From: Gemmatimonadota bacterium
Lineage (GTDB): Bacteria; Gemmatimonadota; Gemmatimonadetes; Gemmatimonadales; Gemmatimonadaceae
DNA length: 7,276 bases
Reading direction: 5' to 3'
Assembly (NCBI GenBank): GCA_029884515.1
Contig: JAOUHR010000088.1
Span: 1 to 7,276, forward strand
Numbering within the stretch: the first letter of the stretch is position 1; each line of letters begins with the position of its first letter. The notes beneath the pieces were generated by a model. The model made no database searches. It worked only from the letters and a program-made list of their open reading frames with translations, and was not told the origin of the DNA. Shown piece by piece: positions 1-6,329 of the stretch. The position numbers and the translations under genes are program-made.

Positions 1-1
1 T

Positions 2-754
2 CCCGAGACGCACGAGACGATCATCGAGGGGCTCGGCGAGCGGCATCTGGACATCGCACTGGCGCGGCTCGAGCGGCAGTTCGGCGTGAAGGCCACGATA
101 CGCGCGCCGCGCGTGCCCTATCGCGAGACGCTGCTCGCCGCCGCCGAGGGACAGGGGCGGCACAAGAAGCAGACGGGGGGGAAGGGGCAGTTCGGCGACT
201 GCTGGATCCGCATCAAGCCCGCTCCGCGCGGCACCGGGTATCAGTTCGTGGACAAGATCTCCGGCGGCGTGATCCCGCGGCAGTACGTGCCGGCGGTGGA
301 CAAGGGGGTGCAGGAGGCCGCCGAGCGCGGCGTGCTCGCGGGCTATCCGGTGGTGGACTTCGTCGTGGAGTGCTTCGACGGATCATACCACTCCGTGGAC
401 TCCAATGAAGCGAGCTTCAAGATGGCGGGGATCCTCGCGTTCAAGACCATCGCGCCCAAGTGCCGGCCGGCGCTGCTCGAGCCGTTGATGACGGTGGAGG
501 TGTTCACGCCCGACGCGCACATGGGCGACGTGCTCGGCGACCTGAGCGGCCGGCGCGGGCAGATCCTGGGGACGGAGCCGTCACCGGACGGGCTGGGCAC
601 GATAGTGAAGGCGACCGTGCCGATGGCGGAGCTGCACCTGTACGCGACCAAGCTGCAGTCGATGACGCACGGGTACGGGACCGTGAAGTATCGGTTCCAG
701 GGGTTCGAGATGATGCCGCCGGAGGCGGCGGCGAAGGTGGAGCAGGTGAGTTAG
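2..754 (+). CDS. fusA: Elongation factor G paralogue (EF-G type 2), C-terminal 250 residues; 5' end outside window
   Basis: EF-G is the ribosomal translocase GTPase; this is the C-terminal part of a member of that family. The frame is open from base 2, so the GTG at 86 is an internal Val, not a start. The visible part begins in domain III (GLGERHLDIA at residues 10-19; canonical EF-G has GMGELHLDI). Domain IV follows with HKKQTGGKGQFG (54-65) and the tip loop DGSYHSVDSNE (126-136), which keeps the conserved tip His (H130). Domain V starts near 158 (LLEPLMTVEVFTPDAHMGDVLGD, broken here after 20 of its residues, then SGRRGQILG). The GTPase domain and domain II lie upstream and cannot be checked. 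The Cys-Trp after QFGD, the ELHLYATKLQS segment and the MPPEAAAKV tail resemble the EF-G-like second subfamily rather than the main fusA product. That choice is from memory of the families. The TAG stop sits in the left arm of a hairpin, and thyX converges from the other side. Confidence 0.93.
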   Translation, partial: PETHETIIEGLGERHLDIALARLERQFGVKATIRAPRVPYRETLLAAAEGQGRHKKQTGGKGQFGDCWIRIKPAPRGTGYQFVDKISGGVIPRQYVPAVDKGVQEAAERGVLAGYPVVDFVVECFDGSYHSVDSNEASFKMAGILAFKTIAPKCRPALLEPLMTVEVFTPDAHMGDVLGDLSGRRGQILGTEPSPDGLGTIVKATVPMAELHLYATKLQSMTHGYGTVKYRFQGFEMMPPEAAAKVEQVS

Positions 755-776
755 CGGGCGCCCCAGGGCGCCCGCT
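753..776. terminator. Perfect 10-bp hairpin between convergent EF-G and thyX genes
   Basis: AGCGGGCGCC (753-762) pairs exactly with GGCGCCCGCT (767-776) across a CCAG loop. The last two bases of the EF-G stop codon lie in the left arm, and the thyX stop (787-785) follows nine bases after the right arm. There is no T-tract on either strand, so it is not a canonical intrinsic terminator. In GC-rich bacteria such hairpins between convergent genes often act as bidirectional terminators or 3'-end stabilisers. The structure is seen directly; the function is inferred. Confidence 0.55.
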
Positions 777-784
777 GCTCGGTG

Positions 785-1540
785 CTACACCTTGTGGTAA
801 CTGATCCGCCCCGCCTCCGCGCGGTCGGCGGCCATGTAGACCTCGAAGTCCGAGAAGAACGCTGGCGCCTCCTTGAGCAGCGTGCGCAGCGCCGCGATCG
901 CCATCCGCCGGATCTCGAACTCCGCGCCTTCGCCGGAGCGCAGCTCCAGCATCGTGCGCCAGGCGCGGGCATTCGCGGTGACGACGATCTTGGTCTCGGT
1001 GGAGTTGGGGAGCACGCCGCGCGCGGCCTCGCGGGCCATCTTCCGGCGGTGGACCTTGTCGTCCACCCACTTGTAGCGCTCCATCAGCTTTTCGACGAGC
1101 GCGATGTACGTCGCCTGCGCAGACTCGATCTGCGCCTTCCAGGCGGCGGTGAGCGCATCGTCGCCGATGATGGCGGGCGGCACGACGAATGCCGCATCGG
1201 ACTCGTCGACGTAGCGCTGACTCAGTTGCGAGTATGCGAACCCGGCGCGATGCCGAACGAGCTCATGCGTGAGCGACCGGCTCACCCCCTCGAACAGCAG
1301 CGAGTAGTTCGCGTGCTCGAGCACCGACCCGTGCCCCTGCTTCTTGATGTTCTCCAGGTACTCCCGCGTGCTGCGGTTCGCGGGGTTCTTCTGGCTCATG
1401 TAGCAGAGCCGCCCGGCGAACTCGGCGAGGCGCTCCCCGCTGGTGCTCTCGCCCATCCAGTGCACGGGGAGGTGGCTCGGCTCCGTGAACTCGGGGCGGG
1501 AGAGGACGGTGATCTTGGGTTCCGTGTAGAACTGAGGCAT
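785..1540 (-). CDS. thyX: Flavin-dependent thymidylate synthase ThyX
   Basis: ThyX makes dTMP from dUMP using methylene-tetrahydrofolate as carbon donor and FAD/NADPH for reduction; it is a cytosolic homotetramer, unrelated to ThyA. The protein is 251 residues, in the normal range (about 210-250). Seen in it: HGSVLEH (70-76), a flavin/substrate-pocket segment; THELVRHR (91-98) followed by AYSQLSQRY (102-110), the family signature; then RRKMAREAARGVLPNSTET and a RAWRTMLELR segment carrying the conserved Arg, and a C-terminal DFEVY. The signature is RHR-X8-S, one residue longer than the RHR-X7-S of the mycobacterial enzyme. The frame stays open upstream to 1648, but those 36 extra residues are low-complexity and have no counterpart in ThyX proteins, so the ATG at 1540 is preferred. 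No Shine-Dalgarno precedes it; the leader is pyrimidine-rich in mRNA sense. A thyX-bearing genome often lacks thyA, which this window cannot show. Confidence 0.96.
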   Translation of the reverse strand: MPQFYTEPKITVLSRPEFTEPSHLPVHWMGESTSGERLAEFAGRLCYMSQKNPANRSTREYLENIKKQGHGSVLEHANYSLLFEGVSRSLTHELVRHRAGFAYSQLSQRYVDESDAAFVVPPAIIGDDALTAAWKAQIESAQATYIALVEKLMERYKWVDDKVHRRKMAREAARGVLPNSTETKIVVTANARAWRTMLELRSGEGAEFEIRRMAIAALRTLLKEAPAFFSDFEVYMAADRAEAGRISYHKV

Positions 1541-1670
1541 GCGAAGGGCAGAGGGGAGAGGGGAGAGGGAAGATGTAAGGTAACCACCAGACTCCGGGCT
1601 CACTCCCCCTTCTTCATCCGTCCGCTCCCGTCCACCAGCCTCTCCCACGCGCCCGTGCGCGGAGACCGAA
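1541..1670 (-). other. Spacer and presumed thyX leader (130 bases)
   Basis: This is the largest gap between genes in the window, separating the FAD-oxidase stop (1673-1671) from the thyX ATG (1540). In mRNA sense the part next to thyX is a CU-rich run of about 24 bases, and no AGGAGG-like site lies near the ATG. I could not pick a -35/-10 pair with confidence; TTACAT-like bases near 1575-1585 are the only AT-richer stretch. No strong hairpin with a T-tract ends the upstream operon here. The gap length makes a separate thyX promoter plausible, but read-through from the operon is equally possible. Confidence 0.4.
1546..1573 (+). repeat. Purine-rich 7-bp tandem repeat with four-tract G-quadruplex motif upstream of thyX
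   Basis: Three head-to-tail copies of AGAGGGG (1550-1556, 1557-1563, and 1564-1570 with the last base changed to A) form most of an unbroken 24-base purine run (1550-1573). With the GGG at 1546-1548 the plus strand has G-tracts at 1546-1548, 1553-1556, 1560-1563 and 1567-1569, separated by loops of 4, 3 and 3 bases. This meets the usual G3+N1-7 quadruplex pattern. The G-rich strand is the template strand of thyX, so the transcript carries the C-rich version. Any regulatory effect is inference. Confidence 0.7.
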
Positions 1671-3299
1671 CTACGCTCTCGGGATCAGGTCGAGCCGGTG
1701 TCGCGACCAGGCCTTCTCGCGCACCACTTGGTCGAGCGCGTCACGCGCGGCGGCGGGGAGGGGCGGGAGTGCGGGGTCGTACTTGATCGCGTCGAGGGGC
1801 CTGGCGTCCGGGAGCGGCACCTTCACGCCGGGGTTGAGGATCCCGGCGGGGTCGAAGGCCTCCTTGGTCGCGGCGAAGAGGGCGAGCGCGTCGGCTCTCC
1901 AGGTGCGCGCGAGGAGCGGCGTGCGGAGGCGGCCGTCGCCGTGCTCGCCGGCCAGGGTGCCACCCAACCGCGCCACGAGTGCCGTGACATCGGTGACGAG
2001 TCGCTCCGCGCGCGCGCGCCAATCCTGCTCCGCGACATCCACGAGCGCGTTCACGTGCGCGTGCGCATCGCCGGCGTGGCCGAAGATCACGCCGCGGAAC
2101 CGCGCGCGCGCCAAGGCCTCGCGCACGCCGTGCACATACTCGGCGAAGTGCGCCGGTGGCACGCAGCCGTCCTCGACCAACTGCATGCTCTGGAGGCGCG
2201 GCGCGAGGCGGTTGAGGATCGGGCTTGCGGCATGGCGCAGTCCCCAGAGCCGCCGCTCGTCCTCGCTTTCGACGGCGAGGTCCACGTGCGTTGCGCCGCC
2301 GGCCTCGCACCAGCCCTGCAGCTCCCGCAGCCGCTGCTTCGGATCGGTGCCGGGCTGCACCTCGACCTCGACGAGCAGCGCCGCGTCCAATCCCGCCGGC
2401 ACGCGGAGCGAGGCACCCTCGCTCGCGGCGATGTCGAGGAACGAGCGGTCGAGCAGCTCCACCGCCTGCGCGCCCTGGGCGACGAGTCGGGCGGCCGCGG
2501 CGGCCGCACCCTCGAGGTCGGGGAATCCCGCGAGCAGGCTCGCGGTCGCGAGTGGCGCGGGCGTGAGACGGAGTTCGACCGCCGTGATGATCGCGAGCGT
2601 GCCCTCGGAGCCGATGATCAGGTCGAGCGATTCACCGCTCTCGCGCCACGCGTGCAACGCGTAGCCGGACGACTCCTTCCGCACGCCCTCGTGCCGGAGC
2701 GTCGCGGGATCCGCCGCGCGCACGCGCGGCGCGACGTCGGCGGTGAAGCGCCGCAACGCCGGCACCGCCGGATCGGGCTGTCCCCGTCGCAGCCAGGCGC
2801 GCGTGCCGTCGGCGAAGACGCACTCCGCACCGTTCACCCAGTCGCGCAACGGGCCGTACCGCACGCTGCGCGCGCCGGCCGCGTGCGTCGCACACATCCC
2901 GCCGATGGTGGCGAAGGCGCCGCTCGACGGATCGATGGGGAAGGAGAGTCCCTCGCGCGACGCCGCCTGCTCCAGCCGGTCGCGCATGACCGCCGCCCCA
3001 ACCTCGATGCTGCGCATCCCCTTGCCCGGCGCGCCCACGCGGTCGAGGCGCACGAGGTCCACGATCACGCCCTCGCCGAGTGCGCCGTTCGCCATCGAGC
3101 TGCCGGAGCCGCGCGGCACCAGCGGCGCGTGAGACGCGGCGGCCCACTTCACCAGCGTGACGACGTCGTCCACGTCCGCCGGCACCGCGACCGCCTCGGG
3201 GATGATGCGCGCGACGCCGGCCGCCTCGCTGTAGACCGCGCGCGCGAGGGCGTCCGTGCGGAACACGCCGCGGAACCCGGAGGGCGCGGTGGGCGTCAC
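1671..3299 (-). CDS. FAD-linked oxidase / dehydrogenase, GlcD/D-lactate dehydrogenase type (VAO fold)
   Basis: This is a 542-residue flavoprotein of the family that oxidises 2-hydroxy acids and similar alcohols; the substrate cannot be read from sequence. The N-terminal FAD-binding domain (about 30-250) shows PRGSGSS (62-68, pyrophosphate loop), ATIGGMCATHAAGARSVRYG (130-149), KESSGYAL (208-215) and IIGSEGTLAI (228-237). The C-terminal FAD-oxidase domain (about 255-495) shows VEDGCVPP (375-382), GHAGDAHAHVN (407-417), GEHGDGR (451-457) and FDPAGILNPGVKV (482-494). H408, H415 and E452 fall where family members place metal ligands. The GEHGDGR ending resembles the FAD half of larger FAD/4Fe-4S/CCG fusion proteins, but no Cys-rich Fe-S or CCG domain follows; the last 45 residues are an unrecognised tail. 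There is no signal peptide or TM segment. The GTG start overlaps the prenyl-synthase TGA by four bases (GTGA), with no clear Shine-Dalgarno, so translation is probably coupled. It is not a CrtI/HpnE amine-oxidase-type desaturase. Confidence 0.92.
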   Translation of the reverse strand: MTPTAPSGFRGVFRTDALARAVYSEAAGVARIIPEAVAVPADVDDVVTLVKWAAASHAPLVPRGSGSSMANGALGEGVIVDLVRLDRVGAPGKGMRSIEVGAAVMRDRLEQAASREGLSFPIDPSSGAFATIGGMCATHAAGARSVRYGPLRDWVNGAECVFADGTRAWLRRGQPDPAVPALRRFTADVAPRVRAADPATLRHEGVRKESSGYALHAWRESGESLDLIIGSEGTLAIITAVELRLTPAPLATASLLAGFPDLEGAAAAAARLVAQGAQAVELLDRSFLDIAASEGASLRVPAGLDAALLVEVEVQPGTDPKQRLRELQGWCEAGGATHVDLAVESEDERRLWGLRHAASPILNRLAPRLQSMQLVEDGCVPPAHFAEYVHGVREALARARFRGVIFGHAGDAHAHVNALVDVAEQDWRARAERLVTDVTALVARLGGTLAGEHGDGRLRTPLLARTWRADALALFAATKEAFDPAGILNPGVKVPLPDARPLDAIKYDPALPPLPAAARDALDQVVREKAWSRHRLDLIPRA

Positions 3300-4372
3300 C
3301 CCGCGGCCGGCACGGGAGTGAACGGGCGCGCCTTCACGCGCCGCACGAGTCGCCTGAGCGCGCCATTGCTGACGATCGCCAGGAGACCGAACACCATGAG
3401 CGAACGCACCTCCCGCCGCGAGATCTTCACCGAGCCGCCCACCGTGAGCATCGCGCGAGTGCCGGCGAGGTCGCGGAGGGTGGCGTAGGCGAAGAGGAGC
3501 GGGAGCACGCAGAACGCGCGGATCCGGATCGCGCGCCGCGGGATGAGCAGGATGTACTCGAGCGCGTCGTCCAAGTCGGTGCGCGCGAGCTCGATGAAGC
3601 GCACCACCGCCCGATGGTTCTCCTCGAGGTGCGCCGGCGAGAGCAGGGTCTCGTGCCCGCTCCCCTCCGCCGCGAGTTCACGCGCCGGGATGTAGATCGC
3701 ATTCTCGTGCTGCGCGTCCCAGGCGATGTCCTTGAGGATGTTCACCGTCTGCAGCGCCTCGCCGAAGGCCTGGCACTTGGCCCAGAGCCGCTCGAACTCG
3801 CGCTTGCCCACCGCCCGCGCGTGCTCGTGCCAGAGCTCGGTGAGCAGGCAACCCACGGTCCCCGCGACGTAGTAGCAGTACTCCCTGTACTCGGCGAGCG
3901 TCTGGATGCGGATGCCGGCGGGATAGGTGCGGACGAACTTCGCCATGCCGCGCCCCATCTCGCGCACCCAGTGCGCGACGCGCTCGCGCGTGCGCGGAGG
4001 AAGGGTGCGGAAGAGCACCAGCACGAGGTCGGTGCGCTCGACGAGCGCCAGGTGCGCGGCGTCGCCCGTGAGTCCCGAGGCGCGCGTGGGGAAGGCGTCG
4101 GCCGTGTCGCGGTCGTCGAAGGTGCGCAGGAACTCCTCCAGCAGCTCGCCGCGCCGCGCCGGTGGAGTTGCGCCGTCATCCTCGATGGTGTCGGCGATGC
4201 GGCAGAGCAGGTAGGCGGTCATCACCGCGCGGCCGAGTGTGCCCGGGAGGAACCGGATGCTGATCGCGAACGTGCGCGAGACATCGGGCAGGATGTCTCG
4301 CGCGAAGCGCTCGGCCTCCCGGATGCGGGCGGGCGGGTCGGCTGCGGGCATGTACTCCGCCAGGCGGCTCAT
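3296..4372 (-). CDS. Squalene/phytoene synthase family protein, squalene-synthase-like
   Basis: This 358-residue head-to-head prenyl transferase would condense two C15 or C20 prenyl diphosphates (farnesyl diphosphate to presqualene diphosphate/squalene, or GGPP to phytoene). Both aspartate motifs that bind Mg2+-diphosphate are intact: DTIED (61-65) after SRTFAISIRFLPG (32-44), and NILKDIAWD (211-219) with D215 and D219, then NAIYIP (224-229). The YCYYVAGTVG block (165-174) is the family signature. The C-terminal part, with FCVLPLLFAYATL followed by VKISRREVRSLM, resembles the matching block of animal/yeast squalene synthase (FCAIPQVMAIATL, VKIRKG). This favours squalene synthase over CrtB or HpnC/HpnD. 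A modestly hydrophobic stretch near the end (VFGLLAIVSNGAL) may associate with the membrane. The start is uncertain: ATG at 4372 lacks a Shine-Dalgarno, whereas Met8 (ATG at 4351) has GGAG three bases upstream. It lies nine bases after the two-TM gene and overlaps the FAD oxidase by four bases. Confidence 0.92.
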   Translation of the reverse strand: MSRLAEYMPAADPPARIREAERFARDILPDVSRTFAISIRFLPGTLGRAVMTAYLLCRIADTIEDDGATPPARRGELLEEFLRTFDDRDTADAFPTRASGLTGDAAHLALVERTDLVLVLFRTLPPRTRERVAHWVREMGRGMAKFVRTYPAGIRIQTLAEYREYCYYVAGTVGCLLTELWHEHARAVGKREFERLWAKCQAFGEALQTVNILKDIAWDAQHENAIYIPARELAAEGSGHETLLSPAHLEENHRAVVRFIELARTDLDDALEYILLIPRRAIRIRAFCVLPLLFAYATLRDLAGTRAMLTVGGSVKISRREVRSLMVFGLLAIVSNGALRRLVRRVKARPFTPVPAAG

Positions 4373-4381
4373 GCCGGGAAT

Positions 4382-5173
4382 CTACGAGCGGTCGTTCAGG
4401 AGGAGCTGATCGAGCAGCCCACCCTTGCGCGGCTGCCCGAACTCGATCCGGTCAAGGGACTGTTCGATGGCGAGGTGCGCCTTGGCGGCGTCGCGGCGGT
4501 AGTTACGGCGTACGAGCCAGAGGCTGCCGAGCGCGAGCGCCGCCCCGGCCACGACGGTGAGCGGCGCGAAGACGCCGAGGACGAGGAGCACGTTGGTGAG
4601 CGCGAAGCCGGCCACGGTGCCCAAGGTCCCGTTCCGGACCGCGACGGCGCGGCGGCGCGTGAGGGTCGTCTCCACGCGCGCGTGCACGCGGCCCGGCTCC
4701 ACCTGGATCACGGTGGCACTCACTTCGTCGGCCTTCACGAGCGGGAACCCGCGCCCGTCGAGCCGCGTGAGTTCGCGCACCGCGCCGGCGAACCCGCCGC
4801 GCGCGCCCCAGACGATGCGGTCGGGGAAGCGCCGGCGCTCGGCGAGGTTCTCGTCGCGCTGGAACGAGCGGTCGATCCGGTCGAGGATCTCCTTCGCGTT
4901 GCCGGGCACGATGCGCGACGCGGCGAATGAGGCAGGGCCCGCCAGCGACGCGATGAGGCCGCGCTCCTCCGGCTGCGCCACCCGCATCCGCTCCTCGGCC
5001 AGCGCCTGCCGCACCGCGAGCGGGGAGATGCCGACCTCCTCGGCGAGCGCGATGAGGTCGGTCTCGGTGAGCGTCTCGGGCTTCTCCGCGTTCGCCATCT
5101 GCAGCTCGGCGGCACGGAGCAGCACGCGCTCGAGGGCCGCGCGCGGCAGGGTCGGCGCGGGAAGGTCGGCCAC
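4382..5173 (-). CDS. Hypothetical two-TM protein with HTH-like N-terminal region
   Basis: The family is not recognised. The 263-residue protein has three visible parts. Residues 12-62 are helical with a turn (ALERVLLRAAELQ, then LTETDLIALAEEVGISPLAVRQALAEE, given here in pieces), which reads like a small HTH or four-helix module; DNA binding is not established. Residues 70-180 are soluble, mixed and Arg-rich, with several short beta-like stretches. Residues 182-221 form two hydrophobic helices joined at FAP (202-204), a hairpin leaving both ends on the same side. The RRNYRRD that follows (222-228) suggests the cytoplasmic side. The C-terminus (230-263) is amphipathic. The GTG start lies one base after the lipoprotein TAG, with only a weak GGGA upstream, so it probably depends on translating ribosomes. 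It sits between a lipoprotein and a membrane-related prenyl synthase, which is compatible with an envelope role. The reading frame is confident; function is unknown. Confidence 0.82.
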   Translation of the reverse strand: MADLPAPTLPRAALERVLLRAAELQMANAEKPETLTETDLIALAEEVGISPLAVRQALAEERMRVAQPEERGLIASLAGPASFAASRIVPGNAKEILDRIDRSFQRDENLAERRRFPDRIVWGARGGFAGAVRELTRLDGRGFPLVKADEVSATVIQVEPGRVHARVETTLTRRRAVAVRNGTLGTVAGFALTNVLLVLGVFAPLTVVAGAALALGSLWLVRRNYRRDAAKAHLAIEQSLDRIEFGQPRKGGLLDQLLLNDRS

Positions 5174-5174
5174 G

Positions 5175-6329
5175 CTAGATCCCGGCGAAGGCGATCTCGA
5201 TCTGGCGGCGCATCGAGGTGAGCATCTCCTCGGGCATCGGGAAGGCCGCCTCGAGCGCGGCGAGCGCGCCCGTCGCGGGGACCGTCCGGCCCATCTGGGC
5301 GAGGTAGTAGCGGGCGTAGCGCTCGGCTTCGGCCGCGCCGACGTGCGCCATCAGCAGCGCGCCGCCGCGCACGAGACCCGCGCTCGACAGGCGGGTGCCC
5401 GCGCCCTCCCGCTGCTGCGCGGGCGTGAGGTTGTCATTCACGGCGCTGCTCGCGATGACGCCCGCCGCCTCGTGCACGAATGTGAAGAGCGCCACCTCGG
5501 CGGAGTCGGCAGTGCGCGGCCAGGAGACCGCGTACTGGCTCGCGGACTTGCCGGCGGGCACGGAACGGCCTTCGCCGCCGAGCGGGAGCGAGAGGATGAG
5601 GTCGCCGTTGGCCTGCTGCGTGTGGTTGAGGTAGCGTTGCAGCAGGGGACGCCATTTCCGCTGCCAGAGCGTGTCCACCGCGGCGAGGCTCGGCGTGCGC
5701 AGGCGCTGCTGTTCCACCCACCAGGCATGGAAGAACCTCTCGCGCTCGCTCTCGACCCCCGACATCAGGCGCCGAGCGAACTCGCGGCCCTCGGCCTTCG
5801 GGAACTGCAGGCCGAGGAAGGCGATGATGCCCTGCACCTCGCGGTTGCCGGCCTTGTTCGGGTCGCCGTCGGCCTTGAGGAAGTAGTCGAAAGCCTGCCG
5901 CATCTCCTCCCAGCTCCCGAAGTAGAGCGCGACGAACTGCGCACCCTCGAGTTCGGGCCTCGCCCGGAGCGTGGTGGCGAGCGCGGCGCGGCTGGAGTCG
6001 AGGCCCGTGTAGAGGTTCCGCGCGTTCTTCGCGACGGTGACCTCGTCGCGGTAGCCGCGGGCGAAGAGTGGCACGGTGGTGGTGTCGTCCACGAGGAGCG
6101 CGTAGGCGTGGAGCCAGAGATCCACGTGTTCGCGTGTCTTGACCGGCCATTGCACGCCGGCGTCGGTGCGCACGAGCGGGGCCGCGCTGGTCTGCGTGCC
6201 GGCGCAGCCCGCACCGAAGGACAGGACGCCGGCGAGCGCGAGCAGCGCGAGTCGAGTTGTGCGGAGCGGGGTGCCGTGCATCGAGAGGCGCGTGGCGAGG
6301 CGCGTGGCGAGGTGCGTCGTGCGGTTCAT
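5175..6329 (-). CDS. Predicted lipoprotein of unknown function
   Basis: This is a 384-residue protein from the ATG at 6329, which overlaps the zinc-ribbon TGA by four bases (ATGA). A second in-frame ATG at 6281 (Met17) begins a much better export signal: Arg-containing n-region, hydrophobic LALLALAGVL (27-36), then FGAGC with Cys42 as probable lipidation site. Gly at -3 is a weak lipobox, so plain secretion is possible. The first 16 residues are mostly a tetrapeptide repeat (TTHL-ATRL-ATRL) coded by a 12-bp DNA repeat; either start could be used, and neither has a good Shine-Dalgarno. The mature part is a mixed globular domain with no TM. Noted segments: VDLWLHAYALLVDD (69-82), WWVEQQRLRTP (203-213) and ALFTFVHEAAG (280-290). 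The last has a His-Glu pair but not a full HExxH zinc site, so peptidase activity is not claimed. The frame remains open upstream to 7253, but that stretch is the shadow of the zinc-ribbon gene. Confidence 0.85.
   Translation of the reverse strand: MNRTTHLATRLATRLSMHGTPLRTTRLALLALAGVLSFGAGCAGTQTSAAPLVRTDAGVQWPVKTREHVDLWLHAYALLVDDTTTVPLFARGYRDEVTVAKNARNLYTGLDSSRAALATTLRARPELEGAQFVALYFGSWEEMRQAFDYFLKADGDPNKAGNREVQGIIAFLGLQFPKAEGREFARRLMSGVESERERFFHAWWVEQQRLRTPSLAAVDTLWQRKWRPLLQRYLNHTQQANGDLILSLPLGGEGRSVPAGKSASQYAVSWPRTADSAEVALFTFVHEAAGVIASSAVNDNLTPAQQREGAGTRLSSAGLVRGGALLMAHVGAAEAERYARYYLAQMGRTVPATGALAALEAAFPMPEEMLTSMRRQIEIAFAGI
6285..6320 (-). repeat. 12-bp tandem repeat (3 copies) at the lipoprotein N-terminus
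   Basis: On the plus strand GAGGCGCGTGGC occurs twice exactly (6285-6296, 6297-6308), followed by a third copy with three changes (6309-6320). In the coding strand each unit gives four residues: ATRL, ATRL and TTHL. The unit is a multiple of three, so gain or loss of a copy keeps the frame. It lies exactly between the coupled ATG (6329) and the alternative signal-peptide ATG (6281). Confidence 0.85.

Noticed and set aside
1600..1629. Five-residue minicistron (MKKGE) in the thyX leader, with GGGAG seven bases before its ATG (1617)
   Set aside because: The Shine-Dalgarno spacing is good, but such a short frame arises easily by chance, and there is no attenuator hairpin or link to thyX regulation.
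1541..1648. 36-residue N-terminal extension of ThyX
   Set aside because: Low-complexity sequence across the purine repeat. ThyX homologues begin close to the Met at 1540.
1698..3488. 596-codon plus-strand open frame antisense to the FAD oxidase
   Set aside because: It mirrors a well-supported flavoprotein on the other strand. The translation is Arg/His/Ala-rich with no domain, as expected for antisense frames in GC-rich DNA.
4382..5173. Two-TM protein as a transcription regulator or anti-sigma factor
   Set aside because: The HTH-like region is only a pattern impression. There is no recognised regulator signature, so it is left as unknown.
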